Of a stretch of 64,000 nucleotides of DNA, positions 10,830 through 22,639 are shown in pieces. The notes beneath the pieces were generated by a model that saw nothing but the letters and a program-made list of their open reading frames with translations, was not told the origin of the DNA and ran no database searches. This DNA comes from Symsagittifera roscoffensis (taxonomy: Eukaryota; Xenacoelomorpha; Acoela; Convolutidae), in assembly GCF_963678635.1 (NCBI RefSeq), contig NC_087065.1:74225345-74289344 (forward strand), in the 5' to 3' direction. The translations under genes and the position numbers were made by a program. Positions within the stretch are counted from its first letter, which is position 1; every line of letters starts with the position of its first letter.

Positions 10830-13260
10830 AAAGCTTGAGAACAACAGACGCGGGCAGTCAAATTACTCAAGATTCTGTCTTGATACCTGCAGTCCTGTTT
10901 CTGTTACTCTTTTACTTTAATTATATCATCTTAAATCTTTCAAGAAGTTAGATTTAAAACAAGAAACTGAGACTTGGTAGCTTCCTAATTGTTCTAACCA
11001 TTCTACTGATTTGAGAAACTTTTTTGACATACTAGTCCTCCTGAATGCCATAGTTCTATAATTGTAGACACACATTTACCTGTGTAAGTATTTAAAGGAA
11101 AATTTCCACGTTATTGTTGTAGGTTTACTTTAAAACTCGATACGGGATGCAACGAACTTAAGAATTGCATAATTTTGACATAACATGGTAGAGGTAATTT
11201 TGCGAGCTCAATTTAAATTGTTTTTTCGATAGTTTCAAACATATGAGAGGGAGTCAAGCATTGTAAACTTTTGTCAGGCATAGCAAAAAAAAACATAAAA
11301 GTATCGAAAGCCATATTTCATCGGTCTGAATTTTTTTAAAGCTTTATTTGAAGAGCAGGCCTGAGTCACCAGGTTTTTTCTGTTCTGATGCGTTTTCTTA
11401 GGTTATGATTAGCTATAAACATTATGTTGTTGATTTACTTGAGTGGGGTCTTCGAAGATATTGTTATATAACCTCCCGATCGGCATCGAGTGCCAGTGAT
11501 TTGTCGCCAACTTCTCCAATTTATCTTCACGTATTATTCCTACTTGGCACATTGTTGATAGATTTTTTTAGCTTGCGTCCGCAGGGAAATCCAAGTAGGT
11601 TTTTGACTGGAGTAGCCGAAATTTGTATAGTCCCACCACATCGCTCAAAGCTGGAATCACTCCTCGTGTCGGTCTCGTGTTTAATAGGCTCAGGACATTG
11701 TTCAGTCTTTTCGATAGGTCTTGATGAACTAATGTCGTCAGCCACTGAAGTTTGACAACCATCAATCTCGTTTCCATAACCCTAGATAGTCGTGGCATCA
11801 AACAGTACTCATTCTATCTCTCTATGGTTAATCTACGTCGCCACGCTGAGTCCCAAAAACTCGAAGTTCTGACGTTGATGGTGTCCAATTTCGACTCGAC
11901 TAACGCTCGCAGCACACGATTCTCAAACTCTGTCGTAAAACCAAAGATTACATCATTCATGTGTACAATCAGACGTTTGATGCTTTGTCAGTTTTCCACA
12001 TTCGGATAGAATAACAATGTTGCTTCTTACATTCATAAACCTGTTGCTTATAGAAACTAATTAACAACGTTTGATACCATTCGTGCGCAGAATCACTCAA
12101 ACCATAAGCGGCTATGAGCAGCTTCTAACACTGTGTCTTCGTAAATGTGCTTCGACCGGTGGTGTTACGTATACATTTGTCTTTATCCTTCTCGAATGCA
12201 GAAAAGTCAACTTGATGTCAATCGTTATGGGCTCCCAGTTATTCGACTTCGATAAACATAAGGCAGAAATGTAAGCTCAAAATTGTAGGCAAAAATTTCT
12301 AGTAAAAGACTCTGTTCTTCTTGGTCTCCGCGCCTCGCCCATCTTGACTTCGCTCCTTTAGAGACATCCGTGGCCACTTTCCAGGTGTCGATTCATCTCA
12401 TTATCATTATCCGCCCGCCCAGATCTCCTGCCAAGCAACTGCTGACCAGTTCAACATCTTTAAACAGATTCCAGCCTTCAAGTTCCTCTCTTGGCGACTG
12501 CAGAAACATGCTTTGGTTCTTCTCCAATCCGGTAAACCTACTAATTCTGTATGATTGATAAAGTTTGGCAGTGACGAAGCTATGGGATTTCGCAATCCAG
12601 TCATTATTTTTTAAGGGCGTTTCGGTCTCTCGATATTAGTACAAGTCACGCGAGTTTCACTTACAAACTCATGATCGTGTATAAGCGATTCGTTTGATGT
12701 CCAGTCGACGTAATTGTTCCATTTAGTTAACCGGGCTGCCTCCAATTGTGCCTTAAAATTGGTCATGCTCAGCTGGATAGATGATGACTTGCTACGGTGC
12801 CAGTTTTCTTCAGCCTTCATCTGTTTTGGAGGCTTCTCGCTGCCGGCCTAATTTGAAACATTTGTCACGCTGTTACTCAGCTTCGTAGTATTAAACATCA
12901 AATTCACTTGTTGCCTTCCTCTTGCGTCTCCTTCTGTCGTTTCCGTCACTTCACTCTCCATATCGCAGCTACTTTCACCATTTTGCTGTCCCATTTCCTC
13001 TTTTTCTGTCTCAATTCGCATTTCAATGTCTCTAAATTACACCAGTCTTGGTTCAGTTAAGATTCCTTGCTGCGACAATCCTTAGTGTTCAAACCGCGTC
13101 CCCCTCCAGCCAGTTTTCTACTTCGGGTTTTCTCCTCTTCGGGTTTTATCCTGTCTGTCATTTTGCTCCTTTTCTCGTTTAGTTGCTCCTCTCAGATTGT
13201 CTTTGATCGAGCTTCCCTGGTAATCCACTTCACTTCTCCTTTGTTTTTCTCTGATGGCCT
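10830..13260 (-). mobile_element. Dead Ty1/copia-like pol fragment (left inverted arm)
   Basis: Reverse complement of 50743-53149, about 2.4 kb, nearly identical. Read on the minus strand it shows broken pieces of a copia-type reverse transcriptase: LIVHMNDVIFG near 11943-11978, where an active enzyme has two aspartates and here the first is Asn, then QWLTTLVHQ and LNNVLSLLN further along. Many stops and shifts. The arm begins directly at the copy A LTR and ends at 13260, where the match turns into the directly repeated LINE block. The shared Asn in both arms shows that decay preceded the duplication. Confidence 0.7.
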
Positions 13261-13264
13261 TCAT

Positions 13265-14900
13265 TTTGTACCGAAAAAAAAACATTCAAGTGGTCGAAAA
13301 ATATGTATGACTAATATAGTTACAAGTGCAGCAGCAAATAGAAACAAACTAAACATGATTGAATTACTCTGACAGCCCCGTGGATAAAAAACGAAGTACA
13401 AAACACAATGAAAAAATGTGCAAATTTTGATAATTGAATGCAAAAAAAATTTTATCAGAAAAAATTAGAAAAAACGGCCAAGGCGGATAGTAGACAGTTT
13501 TTACAGTATTGAACGAAATCAAAGAAAAAAACAGCCAAAAAAGCGAATTTTCAGTTGAGGAAAATAATTTTTTTAGTAACTTTTTTGACTATGGGAGAAA
13601 AATTTTCATCTGTTTCAGCAATGAAAAGCATATATTAGATCAACATATTCACTCGATGTGCCTCAAAACAATAAACGAGCAGGATTATCTCATTGTTCTT
13701 AGGTTCAGCTAAAAAAAATGTAGCCTCGATTTTTGTACTTTTAATAAGTTTTTTAAAAACAGAATAAACTGCATTGATTACCCATTCTTATGAAAAACTT
13801 TCTGAAATGTTTTGTTTTAAGAGTTTTTCATAATTGTTTGAAAATAGCAGGTTATTGTATTGTATAAAAAATTCTAATCCATCAAACTATGGGTCGATCT
13901 TTTTGTTACCCACAATTCGTAAAATACTAGCAAAAATTATTTATGATACAAATTTTGATGATTTTAAAAGGTTCAGTTTGTTCAATAAAGATCATTTGGC
14001 TATCGGAACGGTTGGTTAAAACTTGATTTGATAGTTTCCTTATTATGATGAAGTGATGAAAAATTTTTAAAACCAACAGAAAGGACCTAGACGTTTTTAG
14101 ACGTTTAAAAGGCGGTCCAATAGTTGATTTCAAAATGAGAAGCGTTTGGCTTGAGAGGTCCTATATAGCAATTAATTGAATCATATCTCATTAACCGCAA
14201 TCAGTTTTTAGTAAGAATTGAAGCGAACTCTGATTTTAAAAATTTTGCATTTGGCGTCCTTTGGGGTTTGGGCTTTGGATTGTTTTGTTTAAAATTTTTA
14301 ATAACAATATAGCAGTCAATTTAGAAGTTTAAAGAACTCTTTTTCTATCCAGATGATACTGCATTTAGTACAACTTAAGAGAAAGAAGCGTTAGAGGAAC
14401 ACTATCAAAACGCTCTGAGTAAAACTGAAAAAGGGTTAATCAATAACGAGGTAAAATAACTAAAAGCACAGACAAACCTAAGACAATATACTTGCAAAAA
14501 AAAAATCAACCATAAGCTTCGCAAGTGAAAACACATAATGAAACAGCAAAAAATGTTTTCTTGATTCTAGATTGACGCTGGACAAAATTTTGAACTTCAG
14601 GGAGCATATTAATGTTAAGATTAGTTAATCTCCAAATCTTATCGTTTGATTTTCATTTTGAGAAAAAACTTTGTCCACCAAACATCTAGTCCAAACACAT
14701 GAAATTTATGCAAAACCTAGCGTTCAGTACGGTTTTTTGGTATATGGATTTACAAAAAAAACAGCCATGATATCCTACATCAACAATTGTAACGCTTTTT
14801 CAAACTCATAATCAGAATCCGTAAACATAAGGCAGTAACAGATTTTGGAAATAAAAGCAAACTGTTTTCAGGAAAAAAACTTTTTTTATTTAAGGTATTT
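13265..14900 (+). pseudogene. LINE reverse transcriptase remnant 1, left block
   Basis: CR1/Jockey-like non-LTR remnant. Near 13870-13990 a frame reads NPSNYGSIFLLPTIRKILAK, the usual NYRPISLL-type RT motif region; near 14700-14760 AKPSVQYGFLVYG matches the C-terminal RT region. Frameshifts separate the pieces. Collinear with 55250-56800, which also keeps endonuclease remains upstream that are absent here. Not functional. Confidence 0.65.
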
Positions 14901-16480
14901 ATTTGAATTATTGTCAAAAATTTAAGGCAAGATAGTCCCGTTTATCTACTATACTACTTTGCAACGCAAAGAAGACAGAAAGCTAGGAACACAAAGCTAG
15001 CTACGTAAAATATCCTCTAAATATACAATTTTTTCAAGACTGCAAAAAAAGCTGAAATGTTGTTATAAATTACCATCCAAGATACATAAGTTTTATAAAA
15101 ACTGCAACTCGTTATGAAGTGCACGATTGAGACTACACTATTTTGTTTTTTTTGAGTCGTTACATCATATAAAATAAAAGTTTCTCAGAAAAATATATCT
15201 TTAAAATTTCCTAGTGTTTTCAGTTTTTTTTCGCTTTTTTCTATTCTCATAATCCAAACATAGTCTTAATTGTTGATAAATCTTTAATTTTTTTCGGCTT
15301 TGTCTTATAAGAATTCTCAGATTGCAAAGTTGGAAAACGCCCAATTTACTTTCAAGGTTTTCCCAAGATTTCAAAAACTTTCCCAGAGGTTTAATTAAAT
15401 TTTTCTGACAAATTTTTTTGAAACATTTTTCGCATCTTTTGCTTTAAAATAACAATTGAGAAACAATTAAGAATCATTGACAAACCTCAGAAACATTGTG
15501 AACATGGCTATAACTAATCGGATTACAAATCATTTTTAAATGTCAAATTTTAGCAGCAAAATTTTGTAATAAATTGATCATTTTTATCATCGTTTTTATT
15601 GAGAACTGTTTATTTAGTATATAGAATTTAGTTTAAAAATAATATGCAAAATAAATTTTTAAAACATCTCAACTTGGAAAAATGTCAATAAGATTTTTTT
15701 CATTTTAATTGTCTTTCTGAGCGCAATTAATGTTAATCGAATAAAGCAAGTAGGCAAAAAACTGAAATACATCTAAACGAAAAAAAAGTCATCAAATAGA
15801 TTTTGGTCAAAATGCAGTTTAAAAATTTATTGATGTGACAACTTTTGAAAATTCGTTTAAACTAAATTGGCGCAAAATTTTTGATGATTCAATCATACTT
15901 AAATTTTTAGCTTAATTGATTTTGTTGCAAACTTGTAGATCAACGTTTCACATCGGAGTTGAAGCAAGCAGAAAAAATGATATCTTTTTTAGACCATAAA
16001 ATTATTCTCAAAATTGTTTTTGACCAACTTCGGTTAAAATTTTTTCGATATTTCAAGTTTTGTTTGGATTCTGTTTAATAGTGTGCTTTAATAGTGTGTA
16101 CTCTTTTGATGATAATTTTATGTTCTGTCAAAGCTATATTATCCGAGAAAAACTAAAAAACTGCAAAAATTTTTTGCTATTTTTGTCTATGAGTCTGCAG
16201 GAATATTAAAGATTTTGGAAGTTTTTTCAAGACGATGAGACATGCACAGTAGTTTTAATATTTTTTTTCTACGTTCGATTTTTTTCATCTATTGGAAACA
16301 TTTTTCCTCATAGTTTGGTTTTAGTCTCAATGTGATAAGTTGTCAACGAATTTGAAACTGGTATCTGATTATCCAACCAGATGATAAATTTTTGAGGTGA
16401 TAAATTTTTACCTTTCCGGCCCAAAATTGCCAAAGATTTCCCGCAAACGGGGAAGTTCAAGCGTCCATAGAATAGATTTA
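14901..16480. other. AT-rich duplicated DNA without recognisable gene
   Basis: Long T and A runs, no frame over 70 codons that looks coding. Parts match 57780-59080 with insertions and deletions (about 15250-15780 against 57790-58330; about 15848-15900 against 58845-58900), so this is the older, more diverged flank of the segmental duplication. Confidence 0.6.
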
Positions 16481-17649
16481 GGATATATATCGAAACTGTA
16501 TGTTTCACGGGGGATGTGTACCAAAATGGGAGATAAGTTCATTATCCTATTGATTTTGTTCAAGAAGTTTGACTTATAATCTTGAATTGTCTTTAGTTTG
16601 ATTGCTTTTTAAGTTTGTTTGGAAGCAATTTTGATTATTATGAACTATTGTGTATTAATCAATCAATTAAATCTGACAGTTAGTTTTTTTTCAAGCAATT
16701 CATGTAAAGTTTAATTCATCTCATGAACATTCCAGGCGAAGACAAAAAATTGAGGACCAAAAAGGGCAAGGAACTTTTCTTTAAATTAGTAGCGAGGTCC
16801 TAACATTTTTTTTCCCATTAATTCGACCAAATTTCACCTCGGCCCTATTAGGTCTTCTAGAGCTGCTTCAAAAGCGCGCGATGTCATCAAAACTAGCAAA
16901 CAAGAAAACTTCATTCGCCTTCAAAACTTTCTAACACGCTAGTTTTACTGTGATTTTGTAGCGTATTTTTGTCACTTTTTAAATGCAAATTTGAGTGTTT
17001 CGATATCTGTGGAATCTCGTTTGATGGGTAACCGAGTCCAATTCAGGCTTCAATCACTGAAGAAGAATGCAAAAAAAAATAATTATCAAGGATAATTTTT
17101 TTTTCACGGTGTCCAGTGGTGTGTTGCTTGGCTCATCAATTTGGAACGAAACATCTGTTTACTGAAACTAATTAGGCAGAAAAAATAGTTCCAAGAGAAA
17201 AAAAACCATAATATGTCCTCTGCTAGTTTGATTCTTTGATCTAACAAGAGTTTAGCAAAAATGGCACAACGCCAAATATAGCGTTGCTTTTTATCTTGTA
17301 AACACAAGTATCTTTCGCTAGTTAACACTTACTTAATCTTTTCCGATTTTATTTTATAAGAATCAAATTTCATATTTTAACAGACTAAGGAACAGATGTT
17401 AGCCGAGTCGATCAAATTTCTTAACGTTTACTTAACGAATAGTGTGAATTTTTCATCCTCATTCAATAATACTTCGAGCGGTAGTTTTGAACGAGCAACA
17501 AGTTCATTGATTGTGTAAGGTAAACTGAATTGAATTAAGGAATTGAAAATACATCATTTATGTTAAAATTTTAAGGGTTAGATAGTGAGTTTGTAAGCTA
17601 TGTTAGAAACTGGTGCAAAATAAAGGTCAGTAAGGTCTACAAACGTACG

Positions 17650-18760
17650 TTTGTAGACATTTAGATGACGTTTTATACAGTAGATCATGTTATCTTGAAT
17701 TCAAAAGGTAATGCGTATGGCTTAAGAGGTCCTTCATTGCAGTTAAGTGAATCTTATCTCAGTAACCGCAAGCAGTTTTTAGTAAGTAATCAAGCAATTT
17801 CTCATTTGAGAAGTATTGCATTTGGGGTTCCACAAGGCTCGGGCCCTCAACCACTTTTGCTTATAATTTTTACTAACAAAATGGCAATCATTTCAGAAGT
17901 TTCAAAAACTGTTTTTTTATGCACATGATTTTGCAATCAGCACAACCTCAGGGAAAAAACTGTTAAATGAACGCCATCAAAAAACTTTCATCAAAACCAA
18001 AAAACAGTTAGACATTAACAAGGTAACAAACATCTTAGACACAGATAAAACTAAGAAAAGAAATTTCCAAAAATCAAAAAATAAAATTCAATCGAAAAAT
18101 TTACAAGTGAAAAATTATAATATAATAATTGAGTGCAAAAAAGGACTTTGATATCTTGGGTTGATCTTGGATGAAATTTTGAACTTCTACAGATAATGAA
18201 CTCGCAAAACTATGCGGTATGTCTTACAGAATGAGAAAAAATTTTTCAACAATCATCTATTCCGATAACAAAAACTCATGCACAAACTCTTTTTCAGCAC
18301 AGTGTTTGGCTATAGGGATCCACAATTAAAACAAACCTTGATATACTAGATTGAAAATTGCCACTTTTACCCACGTTTACTCAAATTTATGTTCACAACC
18401 CGTAATTATTAGTCAGTAACAGATCTTGGATACAAAAACAAACTTTTTCAGCAAAAGAACTTCCTTTGATTGAATTATTCGAAACATAGTCAAAAAATTT
18501 AAAGTGAGAAAACCCTGTTTATTTTTGTACAGTTTTTCTAAGGAAAAGAAATTAACAAGTTAACGGAGGCATGTTGTTGGTCTCGTAAGGTGACAGCAGC
18601 TACGTATAATATCTCTACAGATACATTTTTTTCAGGACTGCAAAAAATGCTGAACTGTGTTATAAATTACTATACAAACGATTTGAGTTTTATAACAACT
18701 GCAAGTAAATAAGAAGTCAACAATTTCACCACGACTTGTATGGGAGGCAACATCATAGCC
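17650..18760 (+). pseudogene. LINE reverse transcriptase remnant 2, left block
   Basis: An 87-codon frame at 17665-17928 carries LINE RT motifs in order: TVDHVIL (normally the first catalytic Asp region), YGLRGPSLQL, SYLSNRKQF and FGVPQGS. The following FADD-type catalytic motif is degraded and out of frame (near 17920-17940). MSYRMRKNFS near 18210-18245 fits the downstream RT region. The same remnant lies at 60250-61360, almost unchanged. Confidence 0.75.
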
Positions 18761-20654
18761 AACGCAGAGCTAGTTGAAAAAATTCATCTTCAATTTTCCC
18801 TGGTGTTTTCAGTTTTCAATTTTTTTCTTTAGTTTTGCTATTTTCCGCTTTGTTTTGACATATCTCTTTCTTTTCAGAGAAGTATATATAATTAATTTTT
18901 CGATGTAGTTTAACTTGGGAGTGAGGAATTAGTTTTCTCAAATCATGTTAGAGTAAGTTAGTAACTCTTTTTTCATCTCAGAGACACCTAAAAACAGATC
19001 TGTTGATCCAATGTTTATCTTCGAGGCAGTTGTATATTTCTACTAATATAAAACTTTGTTGAACTTTTTCTGCCTAAAAACAGTTTCTCATTTTTAAAGG
19101 TGATATAATTGATTAAAAGGTGCCAAACTTGAAAAAAATGGAAAACACAAGCACAAGCAGAAATTGTGTCAAAGCCTTGGAAGACTTGTACAACAAAAAC
19201 TTGGATGTATTGCTATCATTCTTTTCATGTTAGTTTTGCTAATTAAAATGATAAAATGTCTATCAATCAAAATTCAAATCTGGCAGTTAGTCGGAAGCAT
19301 TTCATGTAAAATATAACTCATATCAAAAACATTCTAGGGGAAGGAAAAAACTGAGGAACAAAATGGTCAAGGATATTTTCTTTCAATTAGAAGTAAGGTC
19401 TGAAGGTTTTTTTGAACTGATTTGATCAAATTTCTTCTCGACCCTATCAGGTCTTGTAGCGCTACCTTAATGCGCAAGAGCGCGCGATGCCATCAAAACT
19501 AGCTAACAGCAAAATTTGCTTCTTCTTCAAAACTTTGTAGCACGCGATGTTTTCTGTGATTCAACCAACAACAATACAATTCCAGAAAACTTGATACTAT
19601 TTTACAAAAAAATTGTTGATTTTACAAAGTCGTAAAAATTCAGCAGGCAAACTACGCAATTTGTTAAAAAAACATTATATTTTTTCAATTGAATGGCCTA
19701 GATTAGACTTTCTTTCATCACTTTTTTTGCAAGAAAATTAAATTCATGACTTTTTTTAGTTTTTGATTTTACGGTTATTTACAAATATCACTTTTAGTTT
19801 CAATTTTTCAGATAAAAATTCTTCGATAACGTGAACATTTTTCTTTTGCAGTTAAATCCAATTTGATTTAATCGTGGATGCTGAATATCCATCTTTCACA
19901 CAAACCTTCCATTGGGGGGGGGGGGGGGGGTTTGCCAATTTTGTTGTTTTTCTTTTTTTTTTGGCATAGGAGTGACGAATTCTTCCAAACTTGAACTCTG
20001 TTGAGCTCAACCATTTGTTTGCTGTACTACGCAACTTAATGACTAATCAATCTTACGCTCAGGTTGCTATAACATTTGGTACAGTAGAATCGCCAATTCT
20101 ACATTTAGTAGCTGATTTTGCTGTTATTTACAAAGATTGAGCTCAATCAAGTTTATTTTCAAATACAAAGTTAATCGCAAGCATCACTTTTAGTTTCAAT
20201 TTTTCAGGTGAAAGTTCTTTACCAATGTGAACGTGTTTTTTTTGTAAAATCGAGTTTGAATAATTTATGCATGCTGAATATCGTTGCTTCACGCAGACTC
20301 TCCAATTTTGTTTGTGAAATTAATGAAGACAGTTGTGCAGCAAAACAAAAACTACAAGGAAAACTAAATTTTCATCTATCCTACAAATCGCACAAAAGTT
20401 GATTCCTTATTATGTTAAACATATATTGATTTTTTATATTCCTTTTATGATATAATTTCTTTGTTTATTGTCAATAGAAACGAAAGCTTTGTGAAAAGAA
20501 ACCACATCAATACGTTGGGAAACATTAGAAACAAAATATCAGAGTCACAGAGTCACAAGTTCCGAATCCGAGTTACGACTTTCAGCGATCTGAAACCAAC
20601 TGAAATTAAACTGAAGCTCCCCGTTGTGCTATCAAAGCTGTCCAATTGAACAAA
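18761..20654. other. Noncoding part of the duplicated block; internal tandem unit
   Basis: No recognised gene. Two related stretches lie in tandem, about 19795-19912 and 20183-20312: both run from a TTTCAATTTTTCAG through GTGAAC to ATGCTGAATATC and TTTCACACA or TTCACGCAG. A 79-codon frame that is open in the right block (62586-62825) has a TGA here near 20137. A short frame at 20461-20649 is identical in type to that at 63054-63242 and may be 5' UTR of the exon that follows. Confidence 0.5.
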
Positions 20655-20968
20655 ATGGCCCGCGGCTTGCAAAACTTACTCTCTATTTTTAAGTTCAGAT
20701 CAAGTTTTTTAGCTGTTCTAGTTATTGGCGCGCAACTTTGGGCTCAAAATCAATTAACTGCTCGAAAGGCAATTGTTCCACTGACTTCTAAATTTCAGCC
20801 AATAAGCGACGATTTATTAGAATCAGTTAATCTGAAAAGCAATGGATCTAAATTGGTCTTCATTACTCGCATGATCAGTAACGATCTTCCCCCTCTTCAC
20901 TTTGCGGATCAAACTTACCTGAATACAAAGACGATTCTGGAAAACGAGGAGCTGCCTTCAAATTTCAG
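20655..20968 (+). CDS. Host-like first exon, predicted signal-anchor protein (left copy)
   Basis: ATG in the context AACAAAATGGCC opens a 104-codon frame to CAG|GTATGC, a good splice donor at 20968/20969. The product begins MARGLQNLLSIFKFRSSFLA with a hydrophobic run to about residue 28, fitting a signal peptide or type II anchor, then a polar stretch with LPPLHFADQTYLNTK and ILENEELPSNF. This tail reminds me of secretory-pathway glycosyltransferase-like proteins, but I cannot name a family. The same exon is unchanged at 63248-63561. Copy B lies 10 nt beyond the donor, so this copy has lost its normal intron context. Confidence 0.55.
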
Positions 20969-20978
20969 GTATGCCTAC

Positions 20979-21388
20979 TGGAACCTGATCTAAACTATAT
21001 TTTATGATTGGATAAATTAAATGTTTTACCAATGTAAAGTATTTAATATTAACCAATCATGATCCATCTAACTAACAACCCACTTATTTGTAAGTGCTGA
21101 AGTTACTTGTAATTTCAGCACCAGAGAGATTTGAATTTAACTTAGAAATTAGTTGGACTCTCCCGAGCACTTCAGCAGCCGCAATAAACCAGTATACCCT
21201 AGATCTATTGAGCCTAGCAGAGACTAGTTAAACAACCTGAGACTAGATAGTATAAGAGTAAGATTAGGATCGGTATTAGACTAAGAAGTTGCACGAATCT
21301 ATCCGGCCGAAAATAAGATAGCGTGACGAGCAGACGGTGTACCCTATCCGAAATTACTCTATGAGTTATACACTCCAGTCATAACTCA
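20979..21388 (+). repeat. 5' LTR of copy B, 410 bp
   Basis: TGGAACCTGATC to ATAACTCA, same length and borders as the copy A LTR. The left flank reads GTATGCCTAC, identical to the uninterrupted locus at 63562-63571, so a target duplication ending in CTAC is expected at the missing 3' end. AATAAA at 21183-21188; the palindrome has one mismatch. Confidence 0.95.
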
Positions 21389-21390
21389 TC

Positions 21391-21410
21391 TGGTGCGACC
21401 ATAAGTCTCG
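21391..21410 (+). promoter_or_regulatory. Primer-binding site candidate
   Basis: Two bases after the LTR comes TGGTGCGACCATAAGTCTCG, beginning with the TGG expected opposite a tRNA CCA end. The sequence continues AAC, and TCTCGAAC is the complement of a tRNA T-loop (GTTCGAGA), so the complementarity may reach the T arm; spacing is one base short of a standard tRNA. The primer tRNA is not identified. Confidence 0.7.
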
Positions 21411-22039
21411 AACAAGACCTTACTAGATTAGAATTAACCAAAAATAGATTAGAAATTAGACAAAAACATTTACAAAATGTTATACGACAATAATTTAATT
21501 GAAATGTCTCTCCGACTCAATAGATCAGAGCCAATATTCCGAACCATAATAGAACTACCCGGAATTGGAAGAAGACCTCGAACCAAAGACGACATACGAC
21601 AAAGTAGAAATTTGCCGTATAGTTATATGATAGTTCGGCAAAAGCCAGAACAAACTTTTATATTTCGAATACTACTTGCAATGAATTTAGATTTCCATTT
21701 GCAAACATAAAACCTTGAAGTTAATCTTCAAAATCATTTCAGGCGCTAAACAAAATTAATATTATACAATAACGATTGATAAAAAGATCTAAGATCGTTT
21801 TTCTAAAACTCTGCAGTATTATACAAAACATGTTTGAAAAATATTTATTGGAAAATAAAAATAAAAATTAGTAGCATGACAATAAATGGTTAGTAATCAT
21901 AAATCATCTTGTTGTTCCAGCTTCATCACCTAAAATATAACAGCAATCATCAACTCACTAATATCATCAAAATACTAAATCTTTCCTTTACACAAATTTA
22001 AAACTTTATTAAAACTTAAAGTCACTTAATTTAAAATCA

Positions 22040-22124
22040 GATCATCAAGGCTTATCCTTGGATCTTAAATCATTTTCTACTTAATTAAATCTCAAATTTG
22101 ATCATCAAGGCTTATCCTTGGATC
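22040..22124 (+). promoter_or_regulatory. Tandem stem-loop repeat in the leader
   Basis: Two identical 25-base units 60 nt apart, each with a 7-bp stem ATCAAGG/CCTTGGAT (one G-T pair) around CTTAT. Exact repetition in otherwise unique leader suggests a selected RNA signal, for example packaging; unproven. Confidence 0.4.
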
Positions 22125-22452
22125 AAACAGAACAATTTTGTTCTCCCCCACCCACTTAATTAGTGTCTAACGACCTCAAACGTCGATTCACTACCCAACC
22201 CTTTCTAAAGACCCAAGACTAATAGAAATTTTTAAACAAAACTAATCATTCAAATTAGGATAAACAGTGAAGAACTTCGGTTATTCATCCTTCACTTGAT
22301 CCCCCCTCTTACCAGACCCAGGATAAATCTTAGACTTAGTAAGTTTAAAATAGTATCTAACGAACTACTCGCGTTCTAATTATACCTGAACCTTGTGGAT
22401 CGATTTACTATTCTCCAACCCTTGAACACAATCACTACCCCTAAGTAAGATT

Positions 22453-22460
22453 AGGTAAGT
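22453..22460 (+). promoter_or_regulatory. Candidate major splice donor in the leader
   Basis: AG|GTAAGT, a consensus donor, about 185 nt before ORF1. A donor here could make spliced mRNAs for env and the accessory ORFs, as in retroviruses and errantiviruses. No acceptor was pinned down. Confidence 0.45.
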
Positions 22461-22639
22461 TAACACCTTAGCTTATACTAGTCACGAGAAAGTAAAAATC
22501 ATTCTTCGGAATCGATATACTTTTCTCTCCAACCCTGAACAAAAAGACCCAGGTTAAGCTAACCAAAAAATCGTAAGAACTAACAGTTTAGGAAAATAGA
22601 AATCATTTAACAACCTTTGCATCCGTCATTCTAAACCTT

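Larger units (their letters stand above)
16480..20978 (+). repeat. Left copy of a 4.4-kb near-identical segmental duplication
   Basis: Matches 59088-63571 base for base over long runs, with only scattered substitutions and small indels, in direct orientation. It contains LINE remnant 2, a partly tandem 375-bp unit around 19750-20310 and the exon at 20655. A G-run of 17 at 19914-19930 is 9 in the other copy. The block stops exactly where copy B is inserted. Confidence 0.9.
21411..22639 (+). other. 5' leader of copy B
   Basis: 1.2 kb with no convincing gene; a 77-codon frame at 21477-21710 (MLYDNNLIEMSL...) may be an upstream ORF. A 25-base block GATCATCAAGGCTTATCC... occurs at 22040-22064 and 22100-22124, each able to fold (ATCAAGG with CCTTGGAT). 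Pyrimidine-rich phrases such as CTCCAACCCTTGAAC recur. Leaders of this kind usually hold packaging and dimerisation signals; the placement here is inference. Confidence 0.55.

Noticed and set aside
19914-19930. G17 run as telomere or G-quadruplex signal
   Set aside because: A plain homopolymer that is 9 long in the duplicate; slippage or sequencing error explains it.
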